NCBI RefSeq assembly: GCF_016859285.1
Contig: NC_053416.1
Location: 8,942,001 to 9,006,000 of the forward strand
Reading direction: 5' to 3'
From: Xiphias gladius
Lineage: Eukaryota > Chordata > Actinopteri > Istiophoriformes > Xiphiidae
DNA: 64,000 bases
Under the pieces are notes generated by a model. The model was given only the letters and a program-made list of their open reading frames with translations, was not told the DNA's origin and made no database searches. Below are positions 45,345-57,448 of the stretch, piece after piece. Position numbers and translations under genes: made by a program. How positions within the stretch are numbered: position 1 is the stretch's first letter; each line of letters begins with the position of its first letter.

Positions 45345-48300
45345 CTTGCCATAACCCCTGTAATCTCAAAGGACCATGATCAAGGTGGGTTAGTGAGTGG
45401 AATTTGACCAATTCAATGGAAAAAATCTCTCTCACAAATATGATGTGACAAGTGTGACAATAATATTTTTAATTACACAAGATTACTAATTGTGAATAAA
45501 TAATCTAATCGCAGTTCAGTTGTGGAGTTAACTATCATAGTTTCAACTGAGCACAGAATGGCAGGATTTCTTGTTTTCAGTGTAAGAGAGAAAAAGTTGC
45601 TGTCTTTCAGCAAATTGTCATCTTCTCATAACAAAATCCTGGAGAATGTTCTGCATCTTGTAGTAAAGTACAAATCCACCCTAAAACTTTAAAATACTTT
45701 TGAAAACAGTCACTGGCCCCACACCTTGCATCCTGTCAGTAATGTTGTCTTTGAGGGGTGTAACTGTTCCTTATTTACACAATTTTCCGAAGCTACTATA
45801 TGCAGCCATCCAACGAGCACCTCTGAAGAAGCATGATGGCCGCTTAAAGGTGTAAATAAACAAAATGTCTGTGTACATTCAGTGTTTCTTACCAAAATGT
45901 GTAATGTGTATTCTTGATTTTGCAAAGCCAATTTTTGGAATTATTTTAAATTGTGCATTGATTACATATGTGTTGCCTAGCTTGTCGTCTTCATTTTCGA
46001 TCCCGTGGAGTGCATACATTTCTACATTCCTTTGAGCATTACCACCACCAACTCTTGGTCAATGGAAAGGAGTGTGTTCAATACAACCACACAGGGACCC
46101 ACTCGTAAAACACATAGCTTCATGGTGCGACTAGTGGTCAAAAACTCCACAGGGTTCTTTTAATGTAGCATAGTCCAAACGAATTATGATCATTCATCAC
46201 AAAATACAGAATGGGTCATTTCTATCACTGGAGCAGTATTTCAATACGACCCAGTTTCCTACGTTCATATACTAATAAACTGTTTTCCCAGTTGCGATGT
46301 GGTGGCAACGTCATCACGGGTTGGATTACATTCGGAGGCAAGGTTTCCTAAATGAACGAAGCGTCACATTTATTAACGGCAGCAGGGCCACCGGGAGGTG
46401 GTTGGGATGGTGCACATTGCCACCACAAGTGGATATTGCACTGCAAGATCGGATACCTTGGCGGGAAAAAAAATGTTGTCTGTAGACATTATACTGATAT
46501 GTTCAGTATAAACATATTTGCAACTTGCCATACTCCTAAATTAACAACACATCTTCATTACGTTCATAGAAAACGTAAACTGGTCGCAATTATGTTTCCT
46601 ACAAAACACATTTGCTGTTGGTGAGACCTACAGTAGCATGACAGCAAAAAAAAAAAAAAAAAAAGAAAAGGTCAAAAAAATGTTATGACAAGGAAGTACA
46701 GAGAATCAGGGCCACAAATGTCATTGATAACACATTTGAATGTAAGCTTCTTTTTCCAGTAGGAACATGTGAAGTTGACAGGTAGCAGATTTCTCACAAA
46801 CAAGATGATGACCAAACAGCAAAGTCCAACGGGTTCCTGATAGAGACACTAGAAAGTATGATCCCAGGTTATCACTGATTTTTTTAACCTCACTGATTGA
46901 TGGACCGTAAAGTTGTGTAAATCAGATAAACTATCTGTTGCCAACACTTCAGCTGGTGTGTGTCAATGAATATGTTTTAGAAATATTATTCTTCATTACA
47001 AAGGTTAAAGGACTCAGAAGAGACATGATTAGACAGGAGTTTTACCACACAAAGTGCACGATATGAGATGATTAAATAAATAGGATGAACAGGAAGACAA
47101 TAAAACACAAATTTTGTTTTTTGTGGGGTTTTTTTCTTTCTCGGTTAATTATCAGGAGGTTAAGACCAAAATATTTCCTGAAAAGTGTCTTTACAGTTTT
47201 GAGTGAGAAGTCTGATCTAAACACGTTGACTGCTTCTGGTCTGATGTGTTTGTTTAGATTGAAATTCAAAAAAATCTAAATCCAAAATCTGCAAATACAC
47301 CACAGGCCTCATTATTTTATCTTTAACACTTTATGTAGCTTTGTGGATATAAATACTTTTTACATCTCCATATCTATATATATTTTTTGTCTGTGTTTGT
47401 ATCATAAATAAACTCTGAAATTTCTATTATAACACGCAGATACAGGCCACCTTGATAATTTGGAAGGAGCATGTTAGCTCATGGCCTATCAGAGTCAAAC
47501 CTCCAGAAATTCCATGAAAATCTCCCGAGTTGGAGTTTCCCACCTCCAGGACACACAGTGAACACCAGATTTACCCCAACACCAGAGCCAAAGGACATGA
47601 TCGAGCTTTGACGGATAACAGAAAGTAGAGTCATTTCTCAAAGTTCTGACACGTGCCCTTTGCAGTAATCTGCTGCGAGCGTTTTGCTGCTGTTATAGAT
47701 AAACAAGACTTCTGCACTGTGAGCCTAGATGTTGACAGCAGGGACAGCAGTATATCTAGAGTTTGAACTGATTTCTGTGAGGAAGTGGTATGTGCACTGA
47801 CTTCTGGTTTTCTGACTCTTGACACAGTTCTCCCTGCAAGGAGTCCATTCCTTTCCTCTCTGACGTTATTCTGATGAGTCTGCAGCACTTATCGGGGAGA
47901 TGGCTTTTATGACTTAATGAGTTGTTGAACTATTTATATCTGTAAATCCAGATAAATTGGAGCTGTTGTGAAAGACTAGAATAGCGACTAATTAGAAGGA
48001 AATATTTTGGTATCACTATTTATGTCATAAGTGGATAAACAATAAACACCGTCTGATTTATCTGTTTTAATATTAGGATAATGACAACAAATCATTTCTG
48101 AGAAAGAGGTTTCCTGGAAACTGTCTGACTTTTTTTGATGTATACACTTTTTTTTTTACTTTTTAAAGACTAAATTTAGAGAATATAACAACAGAAAAGG
48201 CACAATAAAAAAGAAAAAGTGTCTTTGACTTATAAATGTCAAAAAGTTTGCAATTTGTTGAAACAGCAAGTACAAACCTCCTGTTTTGAGAGAGATTTTT

Positions 48301-50311
48301 TGTGAAAAGCAGGATATCAATATTCTGCACATTTACATCATAATCTGCAATGGAGTCTGGCTCCTAACATACATACCTAAAAACGTCTCTTCATGAATCA
48401 TCATTGGGGCCCTTTTGAACCCCCTTGAATATTTCCCAAATCCCTCTGAATAAAAACTTGTTTGGTGGGAAAAAGGTTTCTAAAGGTGACACTATGAGGG
48501 TGAAACTGTCACCGTGCACCAGTGAAGCAGACGTTGAGGTCTCTTGTATTGTAAATCAGCAGAAGTTCGGTTCATTTGTCTGGAACAATTAAGCTGTCAG
48601 TGAACATTGTACGAACATTTTTCAAAAAGTGCCATACACACGCTAATTATCACCACTTCGTCATTATATAAACAGAAAATGTTGTGAAGTCGACATTACA
48701 TTTCCATCTTCCTTTATCAACTACTGTGGTCTTCACTTTGGTCTAAAGGGTTTTCGGGTCTGCACACAAGTTGTCACATATCGAGGCCTGTCAGTGGAGG
48801 CAACACATCATGAATTATCACATTACAAGGCATTGTCTACAAATAGCGTCGTAGAATAAAACGCCCGGCATGACAATGGGCAATCCTGAAATATAAATAT
48901 GCCCATTTTCAAAAGTGATGGCAGCCAATCTTTCAATGTAGACAAATTACATGTTTGTTTATGTGACAGGTTAGTGACTTATCTTCACAGAGTTTCTTTG
49001 GCTGAAAGACATTTTGAGATTTTATAGTGTAGCTCAGCGGTTTATAAAGTATACCGGTCATTAAATATTGTAATGTATGTTTGGCAGTCAAACAGGGTGA
49101 AAACTTTCCTTTTACTTCCTCCATAGAATGAAAATGATCCTCTTGTGGTTAAGAACTAGAAAAAAAAAAACATCACTTACTTGCATGTAAAGTACAGTAT
49201 GTGTGTATGTGCAGCGGCTTTGAAAAGAAAAGGTTGAGAAGAAAAACAAAGACTTTATTTGCTGTGCTCCCTGTAGCATGAAGAAGTGCTAGTATTTAAC
49301 TGTCTAAACACTCAGCCTCATTACACAGCACTTAGGAATGGGGACAGGAATGCAAAGTCAGTACAATTTGTTCATATTCAAGTCAATGGAAGAATGACCT
49401 TAACTTTAAACTTCCACTGTCACTGACAATCCTAACAATGGCAGTTCCACATTCAGTCTTTTAATTCTTTTTTGTTTTGTTTCATTTTACCAATGTTTAG
49501 TGAATCTCATGCTATTATTTTTTTTTTTCATATTGGGGAGAATTCTGTATACACCAGTTGGCCTCCTTCTTCCCTTTAGTGTTAAATAGATACAGTACAT
49601 CGTTTTAAATAGATATGGATGCATTGTATGCATTATACTAGGATATATTTAATTGTGTGAATAAGTCTGCAGTTGTTGTGCAGTATTCCAACTTGTTGCC
49701 AGTGCAATATTACGTGAAATAATTTCAATTATAACAACAGTATATAAAATAATTTCATCACTTAAGACGGCAACAATTGAAGAATATTGTTTTTAAAAAG
49801 TAAATTGGCATCAGAAACATTGTGCTGGCAGTTTTTTAATATTTGGTTTTAAACTGAAGATGTGAGACAATGTTCAATAGCATAAAAATGCTCATCCGCC
49901 AGTTTCCTCTTCTTCCTTCACTTGGGTCTGTACCATGTGCTCTCCTGGGGCCCCGTCTCACGCCATCACTATGGTGACGGCTCACTGCGTGCTTTATCCC
50001 AGTAGACATGTCTCCCATAGCAATGAATGTTTGGCGACGCAGCAAGGGAGGCCGGGTCCTCCAAGCCCATAGACCGAGGGTTTGTTTGTATGTTCCTGTA
50101 TGTGACAGGAGCCACAGACATGAGGGGGGAAAATCAACTGCACTGATCGCAAATCAAACCAAAGTGATGGTGAGAAAAGCAGAACGGGACAGAGAGAGTG
50201 TTCAAACAAGACAACAAACAGACATATAGTTTACAGCACCGACGTGTGCAGTGGGGATGAAGAGCAGCTGCAGGGCCTCAAATTCATTAAGATGTAATAA
50301 ATGTTGAATCA

Positions 50312-50820
50312 TGCAGTACTGTGCAAAAGCTTTAGGCACTAAAAGTAAAGTGAGGGTGCTTTGAAAAATACTGCCACGGATTGTTTTTATTAATCAAATC
50401 AATATTTGGTGTGACCACCCCCTGCCTTTAAAAGAGCACGAGGTCTTTTAGGTACGCTTGCACACAGTTTTTCTAGGTACTTGGCAGGCAGGTTGTTCCA
50501 AGCATCTTGGAGAATTTGCCACAGCTCTCCTGTGGATTTAGGCTGTCTCAGGGTCTTCCGTCTCTTCATGTGATCCCAGAATGACCCCATGATGTTGAGA
50601 TCAGGGCTCTGTGGGGGCCCTGATCTCAACACCAGGGCCCCCAGTAAGAAGAACTCTTTGTTCTTCTTGTTGCCGAAGACAGCTCTTTATGACTCTGGCT
50701 GTATGTTTGGACTCGTTGTCGTGCTGCAGGATGAATATGGGAACCCATCAGACGCCTCCCTGCTGGTATTGTGGGATAGATAAGAATCTAAAGTGCCCTT
50801 TACTTTTGCACAGTACTGCA
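50312..50820 (-). mobile_element. Internally deleted Tc1/mariner-like transposon
   Basis: Perfect 18-base terminal inverted repeats TGCAGTACTGTGCAAAAG (50312-50329 and 50803-50820). Between them a minus-strand fragment (50632-50399) encodes the end of a Tc1-type transposase: SPDLNIMGSFWDHMKRRK, then LPAKYLEKLCASVP and GGHTKY. Upstream, QHDNESKHTARVIKSC-like residues appear in another frame. The copy is about 510 bases, against 1.3-1.6 kb for complete family members, so the N-terminal and much of the catalytic region are gone. It also contains a local inverted duplication at 50594-50643. Confidence 0.88.
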
Positions 50821-51650
50821 GATGTGTGCGAAGGTGAGTAGATCTTAAAAAGTTTCAGAAATAATTAAACTTCATAAAACTGATGCTGCAAAATGTAATA
50901 ATGAGGTGCTGAGGTGCTAATAAAAGCTACTGGAGCAAATATCAACATTTTACTTGACGCTGACCAGTGTCTCCACCTGTAAGAGAACACACTTCAAAAG
51001 GCATAATATTGTTCGACAAAAGCAGTGTAACAGAATGAGTACAGAAAATAAAATTAAATCAAATACAAAACACGTTAGTGAACTATAATTTAAACCATAA
51101 CTTCACAATGAAAAACTACGTAAAGCGCAGCAGTAGTGCCCAACATAGCACGAGGTGTTTTAGCTTCTTCAGAAGTGGCAGGGGCGGACCGGTGAGGGCG
51201 ACACCCACGCACCCCCGGGCCACGCCAGGTTTGATCGTACCACAGACTCCCGTGTCTCTTACTAATGTCCCTACAAAATAACGGACGATCTGTTGGTTCG
51301 CCGAGAGCTGCTCTCACAGGGAGCGGCTCTATGCGGTGCAGTAAGGGAATAGTTTTCTTGGTGGTGTGGCGCCTCCTAGTGGCAGTGCATTAATGAGGGG
51401 GGGAAAAAAAAAAAAAAAAAGATTGCAATCTACATGGCCATGCGAAGTCAAGAAAAATTAAACGCAAGATAGGGTCGTATAACTTTTGTATTATTTTTGC
51501 AGTATTACTTTTCTACTTTTAATAAATTGAAAATTTGAATGCAGGGCTTGTACTTGTAACAGGGTAAAGAGAGTACCGCGGTAAATCACAGTAGAGGAAA
51601 ATATGTGTTATGTCCGTGTGCTTCTTGGTCGCGGATGTCTCTGTATATTT
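50821..51650. other. Intergenic DNA upstream of ABHD11
   Basis: GC-rich patch at 51170-51330 with GGGCGGACC and CACCCCCGGGCC words, possibly a short interspersed repeat. An A-run lies at 51403-51420. No gene recognised. Confidence 0.45.
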
Positions 51651-51699
51651 TACCCACAGACATTGCCGCTCAATAGAAGGTCATGTCTAGGGAGCCTGA

Positions 51700-51905
51700 A
51701 AGACCAGACTCGGGGTAACGGACACTGACGCGGTCTCGTGCGTTCTACGTCATGACGCCTCATCAGCTGTTGACAGGCTGAGGCTCTCCTCGATCTCGAC
51801 CTCCGGGACGCCTTGCATGCATACTCACCCTGTCTCTGCTGTCGCTGTGGCCGTCTTTGAACGCACATGCTGTTTGTCGACCGCCCGGTAACGGAGCATA
51901 TGCTG
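51700..51905 (+). promoter_or_regulatory. CpG-rich, TATA-less probable ABHD11 promoter
   Basis: A local rise in CpG just before the ABHD11 start codon, as expected for a housekeeping mitochondrial gene. It contains a CRE-like ACGTCATGACGC at 51747-51758. No TATA box seen. Extent is approximate. Confidence 0.4.
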
Positions 51906-51907
51906 CC

Positions 51908-52308
51908 ATGAGCGCTTTGTGTCGCCTGATCCAGAGGGGAGTGCTGAGCGGCCGGCCGTCGTGTCGTCTATTCCCCGGACGGCAGCATGTCCGCGGGGTG
52001 GCTCCCACGGTCCGGACCGCCAGCTCATCCAGGTATCCCTGCTAGCTTCCCGGCTAACTGATGCGCTCTGTATGCCTGAGCTGTAGACGTTGTGCGGCGG
52101 TTCTGGGTGGACATGACAGCCAAGTGCTTCTCTCTCAATGCAGCCGGTTACTTAACCGTTGGAAAATTCGTCACCGTGTCGTGTCTTGCATCTTTATTAA
52201 CCGTTAACTTCACAGAGTTTACAGGAATGACATTCAGACGTTTGGTTAACAAGACGGTTGACCTGAAGTTGAGCCATTATCAGTTACAAAGAGAGAGAGA
52301 ACGCGATT

Positions 52309-52347
<39 letters not shown>

Positions 52348-55300
52348 CGTTATGGGCTCTCTGTCGTGTTTTAACGTAACCAATTATGCAGCTAAATTAA
52401 GCGACCATTGATGTTTTGTATAGATGGTTTATGGTATGCTATGCTACATGTATGCTAAATTATCAGTTTATTAGATAAGGCATGTCCGGATTAACCTCCT
52501 CGCCCCCCCTCCCCCCGGGCAAAGATTTGTTGTTGGGCCCTATTTACCTCCACTACACGTGGCAATTCATTATTTCTGTAGGCATCCAGAAACCAACCAG
52601 TACTGTAAGAGACAAAATGATTAGTTAGGTCATACACTGATAGACAGGGAAACAATTTTGATGATCAGTTAACCTATGGGATGTCTGTGTGGTTAATACA
52701 GAAAAATTAAAGCAATTTGATAAAACAGAAACTTTACAACAAATGAGCCCAATATAACACAAACAGTTAAGGTCTTAAGACCAGTTTTGGACTGTGTTCC
52801 TCTTAAGGACCAGGGCCACAAGATGGAGGATGGAGAACCTGTCATAGTTGATATTCAACCTCATTGGTGCAAATTTTCTAACAAATTTGGGTTTTACTCA
52901 AATTATGTAGACAGAAATGGAGTCGCGTTAACCTGAGGGTCCGGGGCCCCCCCAGAAAATCATCCGACAATCATTTTGATAAAGAAGTAATTGTTTCAGG
53001 TATTTTTCAATCAAAGGTGCCAAATATTTTCTTGTTGCAACTTCCCAAATTACAGGATTTGCTTCTCTTCATAGTCATACATGACCATTTATTGAATGTC
53101 TTTGAGTATTTGACTGTTGGTCCGACAAAACAAGAAAACTGAAGACATGACTGTGTTCTCTGAGAATTTGCGAATGGCATTTTTTCAGTGTTTTTTAAAT
53201 ATTTTATAGACTAAATGATTGTTCAATTAAGCAAATAATCGGCAGATTAATCAATAATGAAAATAGTTGCAACCATAGAGTCCTTTTAAAAATCATCAGA
53301 TTTTAGTAGTGAAACAGTTAGGTGATAAATCAATTAGTGGATTGACAGAAAATAAGATTTGGACAGCAGATTAATCTTCAAAGTAATTTATCAGGCACAA
53401 AATGCCAAATATTCTGTTTCCAGCTACTCAAACATGAAGGTTTCGTAACGACTGAAAAAGTGAATGACTAAGGAAAAAATTTATGAACAGATTAATCAAT
53501 GATGAAAATATTTGTTACCTCCTTAATAGAGTTGAGTCAGCACCTTTCTTGAGACATTGTCTCAACAAAACCTGAACATTAAAGCTTCACAAACAGTTTT
53601 TAATCAGAGCTGCTGTATTGCATTATTTAATTGTTTTGGTGGTTGTGTGATTGTGTCCTCTCCTGTATGCAGTTACCTTAACATCTGCAGGGGCCAAAGG
53701 CTCAAAGATTTAAAATCACATCTTTTTTTTTTTTTGGGTCCCTGAAAGTTTCATCACTTTGCACAGTTTTATCACTATGATTTATTATTGTTGCTGTCTA
53801 AAGTAGTGACATAATTCTCACCACAGATGCAGCCAATGAGATTCAAACTAATCAGCGGGGTTGGTTTGTTTTTGTTTTTTTTCCCCACAGCCCAGTCAGC
53901 TTGACCTACGATGTCTTCGATGGGAAGGGAGAGAGCACTCCCCTGGTGTTTCTTCATGGCCTTTTTGGCAGCAAATCTAACTTCCATTCAATAGCGAAGT
54001 CCTTGGTGCAGCGCACAGGCCGAAAGGTAATGCAGTGATGAAGACATCGCACCTGTCTGTTGTTACAACAAAAACAGTTCATCTTCATGTGTTCGTGTTG
54101 GTTCTAAGCAGCCTGATACTAACCCTCACACAAAAGCCAGCATGGGAACGAACAATCAACCAGTATGTTGCCAGTCATTTGATACAACTCCTCGGCACTT
54201 GTACTGTTGCAATAAATACTGATAGATAATCTGCTCTCTTGTTTGCTTGAAGAAACGCATTACCTAATGTACACAAGACAGCCTTTGTTTATGCCGTCGC
54301 TTTCCTGAGCTGGGGCCAAAAAAAAAAAAGGATACAGTTGACATAAAAGTTTTTTTTTTTGTTTCCGCTCTGTTGCCTCTTTACCCCCAGTCCAAGTGTC
54401 CTAACTGTCTTTTGACCAGTTAGGTGCTGACAGTAGATGCCCGTAACCATGGCAACAGCCCTCACAGCTCGGTGCTGACCTATGAAGCAATGACGAGTGA
54501 TTTGAAGCACCTCCTCGCTCAGCTGCGCATCGAGAAGTGCGTCCTAATCGGCCACAGCATGGGAGGGAAAACGGCAATGACAACTGCTCTGACACAGGTT
54601 AGCAGTCGAGAAATGTCAAGAAAGGTCACCATGAATTTATCATGACGCTACAGTCCCCTCGTTGGATGTCACCTGACCTTTCTCACTGTACGTTCCTGTC
54701 CTCTCTGAACTTAATAATCCTCCTCTGGTCTTCATGCCACACCTAGCTGTCCTATTTCAGTTTTTCATTGGTTTTCCCCACATGACTTCATTTTGTTTCT
54801 CTCTTTTCCTACCTGTCTCTGTTTGTAGCCCGGTTTAGTGGAGAAGTTGGTGGTAGTGGACATCAGTCCCGCCCAGACCACCACACGCACCAACTTCCGT
54901 TATTACATCCAGGCCATGCAGGAGGTGAAGATCTCCAGCGACATTCCACGTTCCACCGCCAGGCGGATGGCTGAGGATCAGCTGCGCAGTTTGGTCAAGG
55001 TCAGGACTGATTTTTGTTTGCACACCATTCAGTGTTTGAAGCAGGTCCATGACAGCTGTTTTTCAATGAATTAAACCGGGATGTAAGTTTCTTTTTTCAT
55101 AAAGCCGTGTCTGTTTTTCAGGAGTCCCCTTAATCTTTCTTGACAGGTACTTTCCTGTATCTGATGGTAAAAGTGTAGTAGCTGATTTTTTTTTTTTTGG
55201 CCGCTTGGGGGCAGCAGAAATAAGTTGTGAACACAGCACCAACAAATTATCACTCAGTAAAGTTGATATGGCAAACTTGTTAGCAAACAGTTGCTTATTT

Positions 55301-56946
55301 ACACATCCCCCAAATCCTTGGAGTTGTGTTCCTGTCCACCTGCTGAACGTAAGTCCAATATTAACTCTCTTCTGGCTCTGTTTTTGGTCTCTACCAACTT
55401 CTGAGGGAAATACCTGCCTCTTAGTTGCTAAATGCTCAATTTTTTTCACCAGCTACTTACTAGCTGTGTCTGTCTGCTTTTTGATACTGAGCAGGTCACT
55501 TACAGTAAGTTTGTATAGCTTTTTCACTGAAGATAGCTGCTTGCTGTAGGAGAGGACAGTGAGTGAACCAAAATATTAATTTTGCAGGCCATAAAACCAA
55601 AACAATGAGTTGGAAGTTGTGAAACCCAATGCAAAGTCGGTTCATAATCTCCTGAGGGTTAATCACTACAAGCAACCCCCTGCACAAACAAGTAGTCATG
55701 TGACCCATTTCAAATATAAAAGCATCGATTATAGCTGCTTTACAAGTCAAATTGTGAACCTGAAACATCATATTTTCCTTCACTCCATCAGGAGCACTCG
55801 GTGCGTCAGTTCCTGCTGACTAACCTTGTGGAGCAGAATGGACAGTATGCTTGGAGGGTCAACTTGGAGGCCATCTCGGCGCACCTCGATAACATCATGA
55901 GTTTCCCCAGCTTTAACAACATCTATGAGGGACCTACACTGTTTTTGGGTGGTGCCAGTTCGGCTTATATCAGGTATAAAACACCACATTTTATGGGGAC
56001 ATATACGTAGAATGTTTACTGAAAAATTTACATATTATAGATTTACAAGCCTAAACTTATTTGCGATGCTTGTCCGTAACTTGGCTTTTCATAAAAATAA
56101 TTTAATAAATTATAGGTAATACCGCAATGACACTCATCACCTTGATCTGTTAAATATAAAGTACATGGCCTTGGGACATAGTTGTATCGGTATCTCTTGT
56201 TTGATATTGGCCACGGCACCTTAATTTAAACAGGCTTGCTTTGTACACAGGGCCAAGCAAAAGGGATATTTTTCAAACAAAATCAGTCTAAACAACCTTT
56301 AGTTCTTACACTGAGGGTTATCACATACCTCACCATGCCAGTGCATACCCGTGAGTCTTTCGTTAACCTGAAATTTAAATTATTCCTGATTGATATCTCC
56401 ATTGATCATTGCAAAAAGTAGAATCCATGCACTGTTCTTTGCTCCCACAATATTGTCTTTTATTTATTGTTGTAAATAAACTGTTGTATTTACTGTTGTA
56501 AATTTAAAAAAAACGCATCTGCTGTGCACCTGATTTGACTGATCCGATTTGATCAGTCAGATCTTTTTCAGGCACAAAAAACACTAACATGCATCACATT
56601 GTGTGTATATATACATATCTAAAAGTGACGGCAATAAGCAGGCGACCAAACTGGAAAGCCATTGGCTGTAACCTCAGGCCATCGTGTGTGTATCTTCAGG
56701 AAACAATGAAGTGAGCATCCTTCACAAGTGTCAACAACTTGAATGCCATACAGTATGATGCATTCTTAGACAGCCTAAGACGTAAAAAAGTAAAAAAAAA
56801 AGTAGAAGTGAAAATAGAAGTGAAAAATCAAAATAATATGAAATTAAATTATACTTACAAACGTGAATATAAAGAAAGAAAAACAAAAAAAGTAAATAAG
56901 TAAAATGAAATAAAAATTTAAAAAGTAAAGAAATAAATAATTAAAA

Positions 56947-56979
<33 letters not shown>

Positions 56980-57448
56980 TGCCAAGCCCCCGCCGGCTGA
57001 CAGTCAGAGGACTTTGAAATTACATGGAGTGAAACCCCAAAGCGACCAGGACACCCCCATGAAGAATGGTTTGTGTACATATATGTGCATTAAATAGAAA
57101 TTACAAATTACAGTAAATGTACCTTTTTAACAGGAAAAAAAATCCCAAGAAAAAGCACTTCAGCATCCTTGATAAAATGCTTGGTCACTCCATCTGTGTT
57201 TCAACTTTTTATATTTACTGTTCATCTTCCTTCCGTCTCTGTTGCCCCTGCACTGATCCATTTTACCGGATATTCTCATTCCTCCTTCTACGTGTCTTCA
57301 CTCATGATCCAGCTCCGAGGATTACCCAGAAATCCAGAGGCTGTTCCCTAATGCTGACATCCAGTACATCCCAGATGCGAGCCACTGGATCCACGCAGAT
57401 AAACCCTTGGATTTCATCAGCTCCATCATCTCCTTCCTTCAGTCCTAG
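51908..57448 (+). CDS. abhd11: ABHD11, mitochondrial alpha/beta-hydrolase, six exons (307 aa)
   Basis: Exons 51908-52032, 53891-54026, 54424-54597, 54829-54999, 55792-55973 and 57313-57448; all introns are GT-AG and phases agree, giving 924 bases including the stop. Residues 1-41 are Arg/Ser-rich without acidic residues, a likely mitochondrial presequence. The hydrolase fold follows: LVFLHGLFGSKSNFHSIAK (oxyanion-hole HG), VDARNHGNSPHS, the nucleophile elbow GHSMGGKTAM (Ser132), DISPAQTT, and DASHWIHADKP with the catalytic His287. The acid is probably the Asp of AHLDNI (235), by comparison with human ABHD11. Human ABHD11 is a mitochondrial hydrolase linked to lipoylation of the oxoglutarate dehydrogenase complex. 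Length is close to the human 315 residues. The start at 51908 has a GCC-ATG-A context and gives the presequence. Intron 4 holds a dispersed repeat and intron 5 a long A-rich tract. Confidence 0.96.
52311..52346. repeat. (GATA)n microsatellite in ABHD11 intron 1
   Basis: Nine GATA units. Confidence 0.95.
52347..53890. other. Rest of ABHD11 intron 1
   Basis: No embedded gene seen; a T-run lies at 53725-53736. Confidence 0.5.
55150..55680 (+). repeat. Dispersed repeat family X, copy B, in ABHD11 intron 4
   Basis: Matches copy A at 5180-5700 over several blocks (GGAGTTGTGTTCCTG, TCTGTTTTTGGTCTCTACCA, GATACTGAGCAGGT, AACAATGAGTTGG) and lacks the inverted duplication found there. Confidence 0.65.
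56760..56977. repeat. A-rich tract in ABHD11 intron 5
   Basis: Simple A/T-rich sequence ending in a run of 29 A bases (56949-56977). Possibly a degraded retroposon tail; no body recognised. Confidence 0.7.

Larger units (their letters stand above)
43884..50311. other. Large intergenic region between claudins and ABHD11
   Basis: No gene recognised. It contains CA tracts at 44527-44574 and 45309-45344 and A/T homopolymers near 44798-44810 and 46645-46664. A GC-richer patch at about 49890-50120 shows no coding similarity. Confidence 0.5.

Noticed and set aside
49890-50230. GC-richer stretch as a hidden exon or small gene
   Set aside because: No frame shows conserved residues or splice partners.
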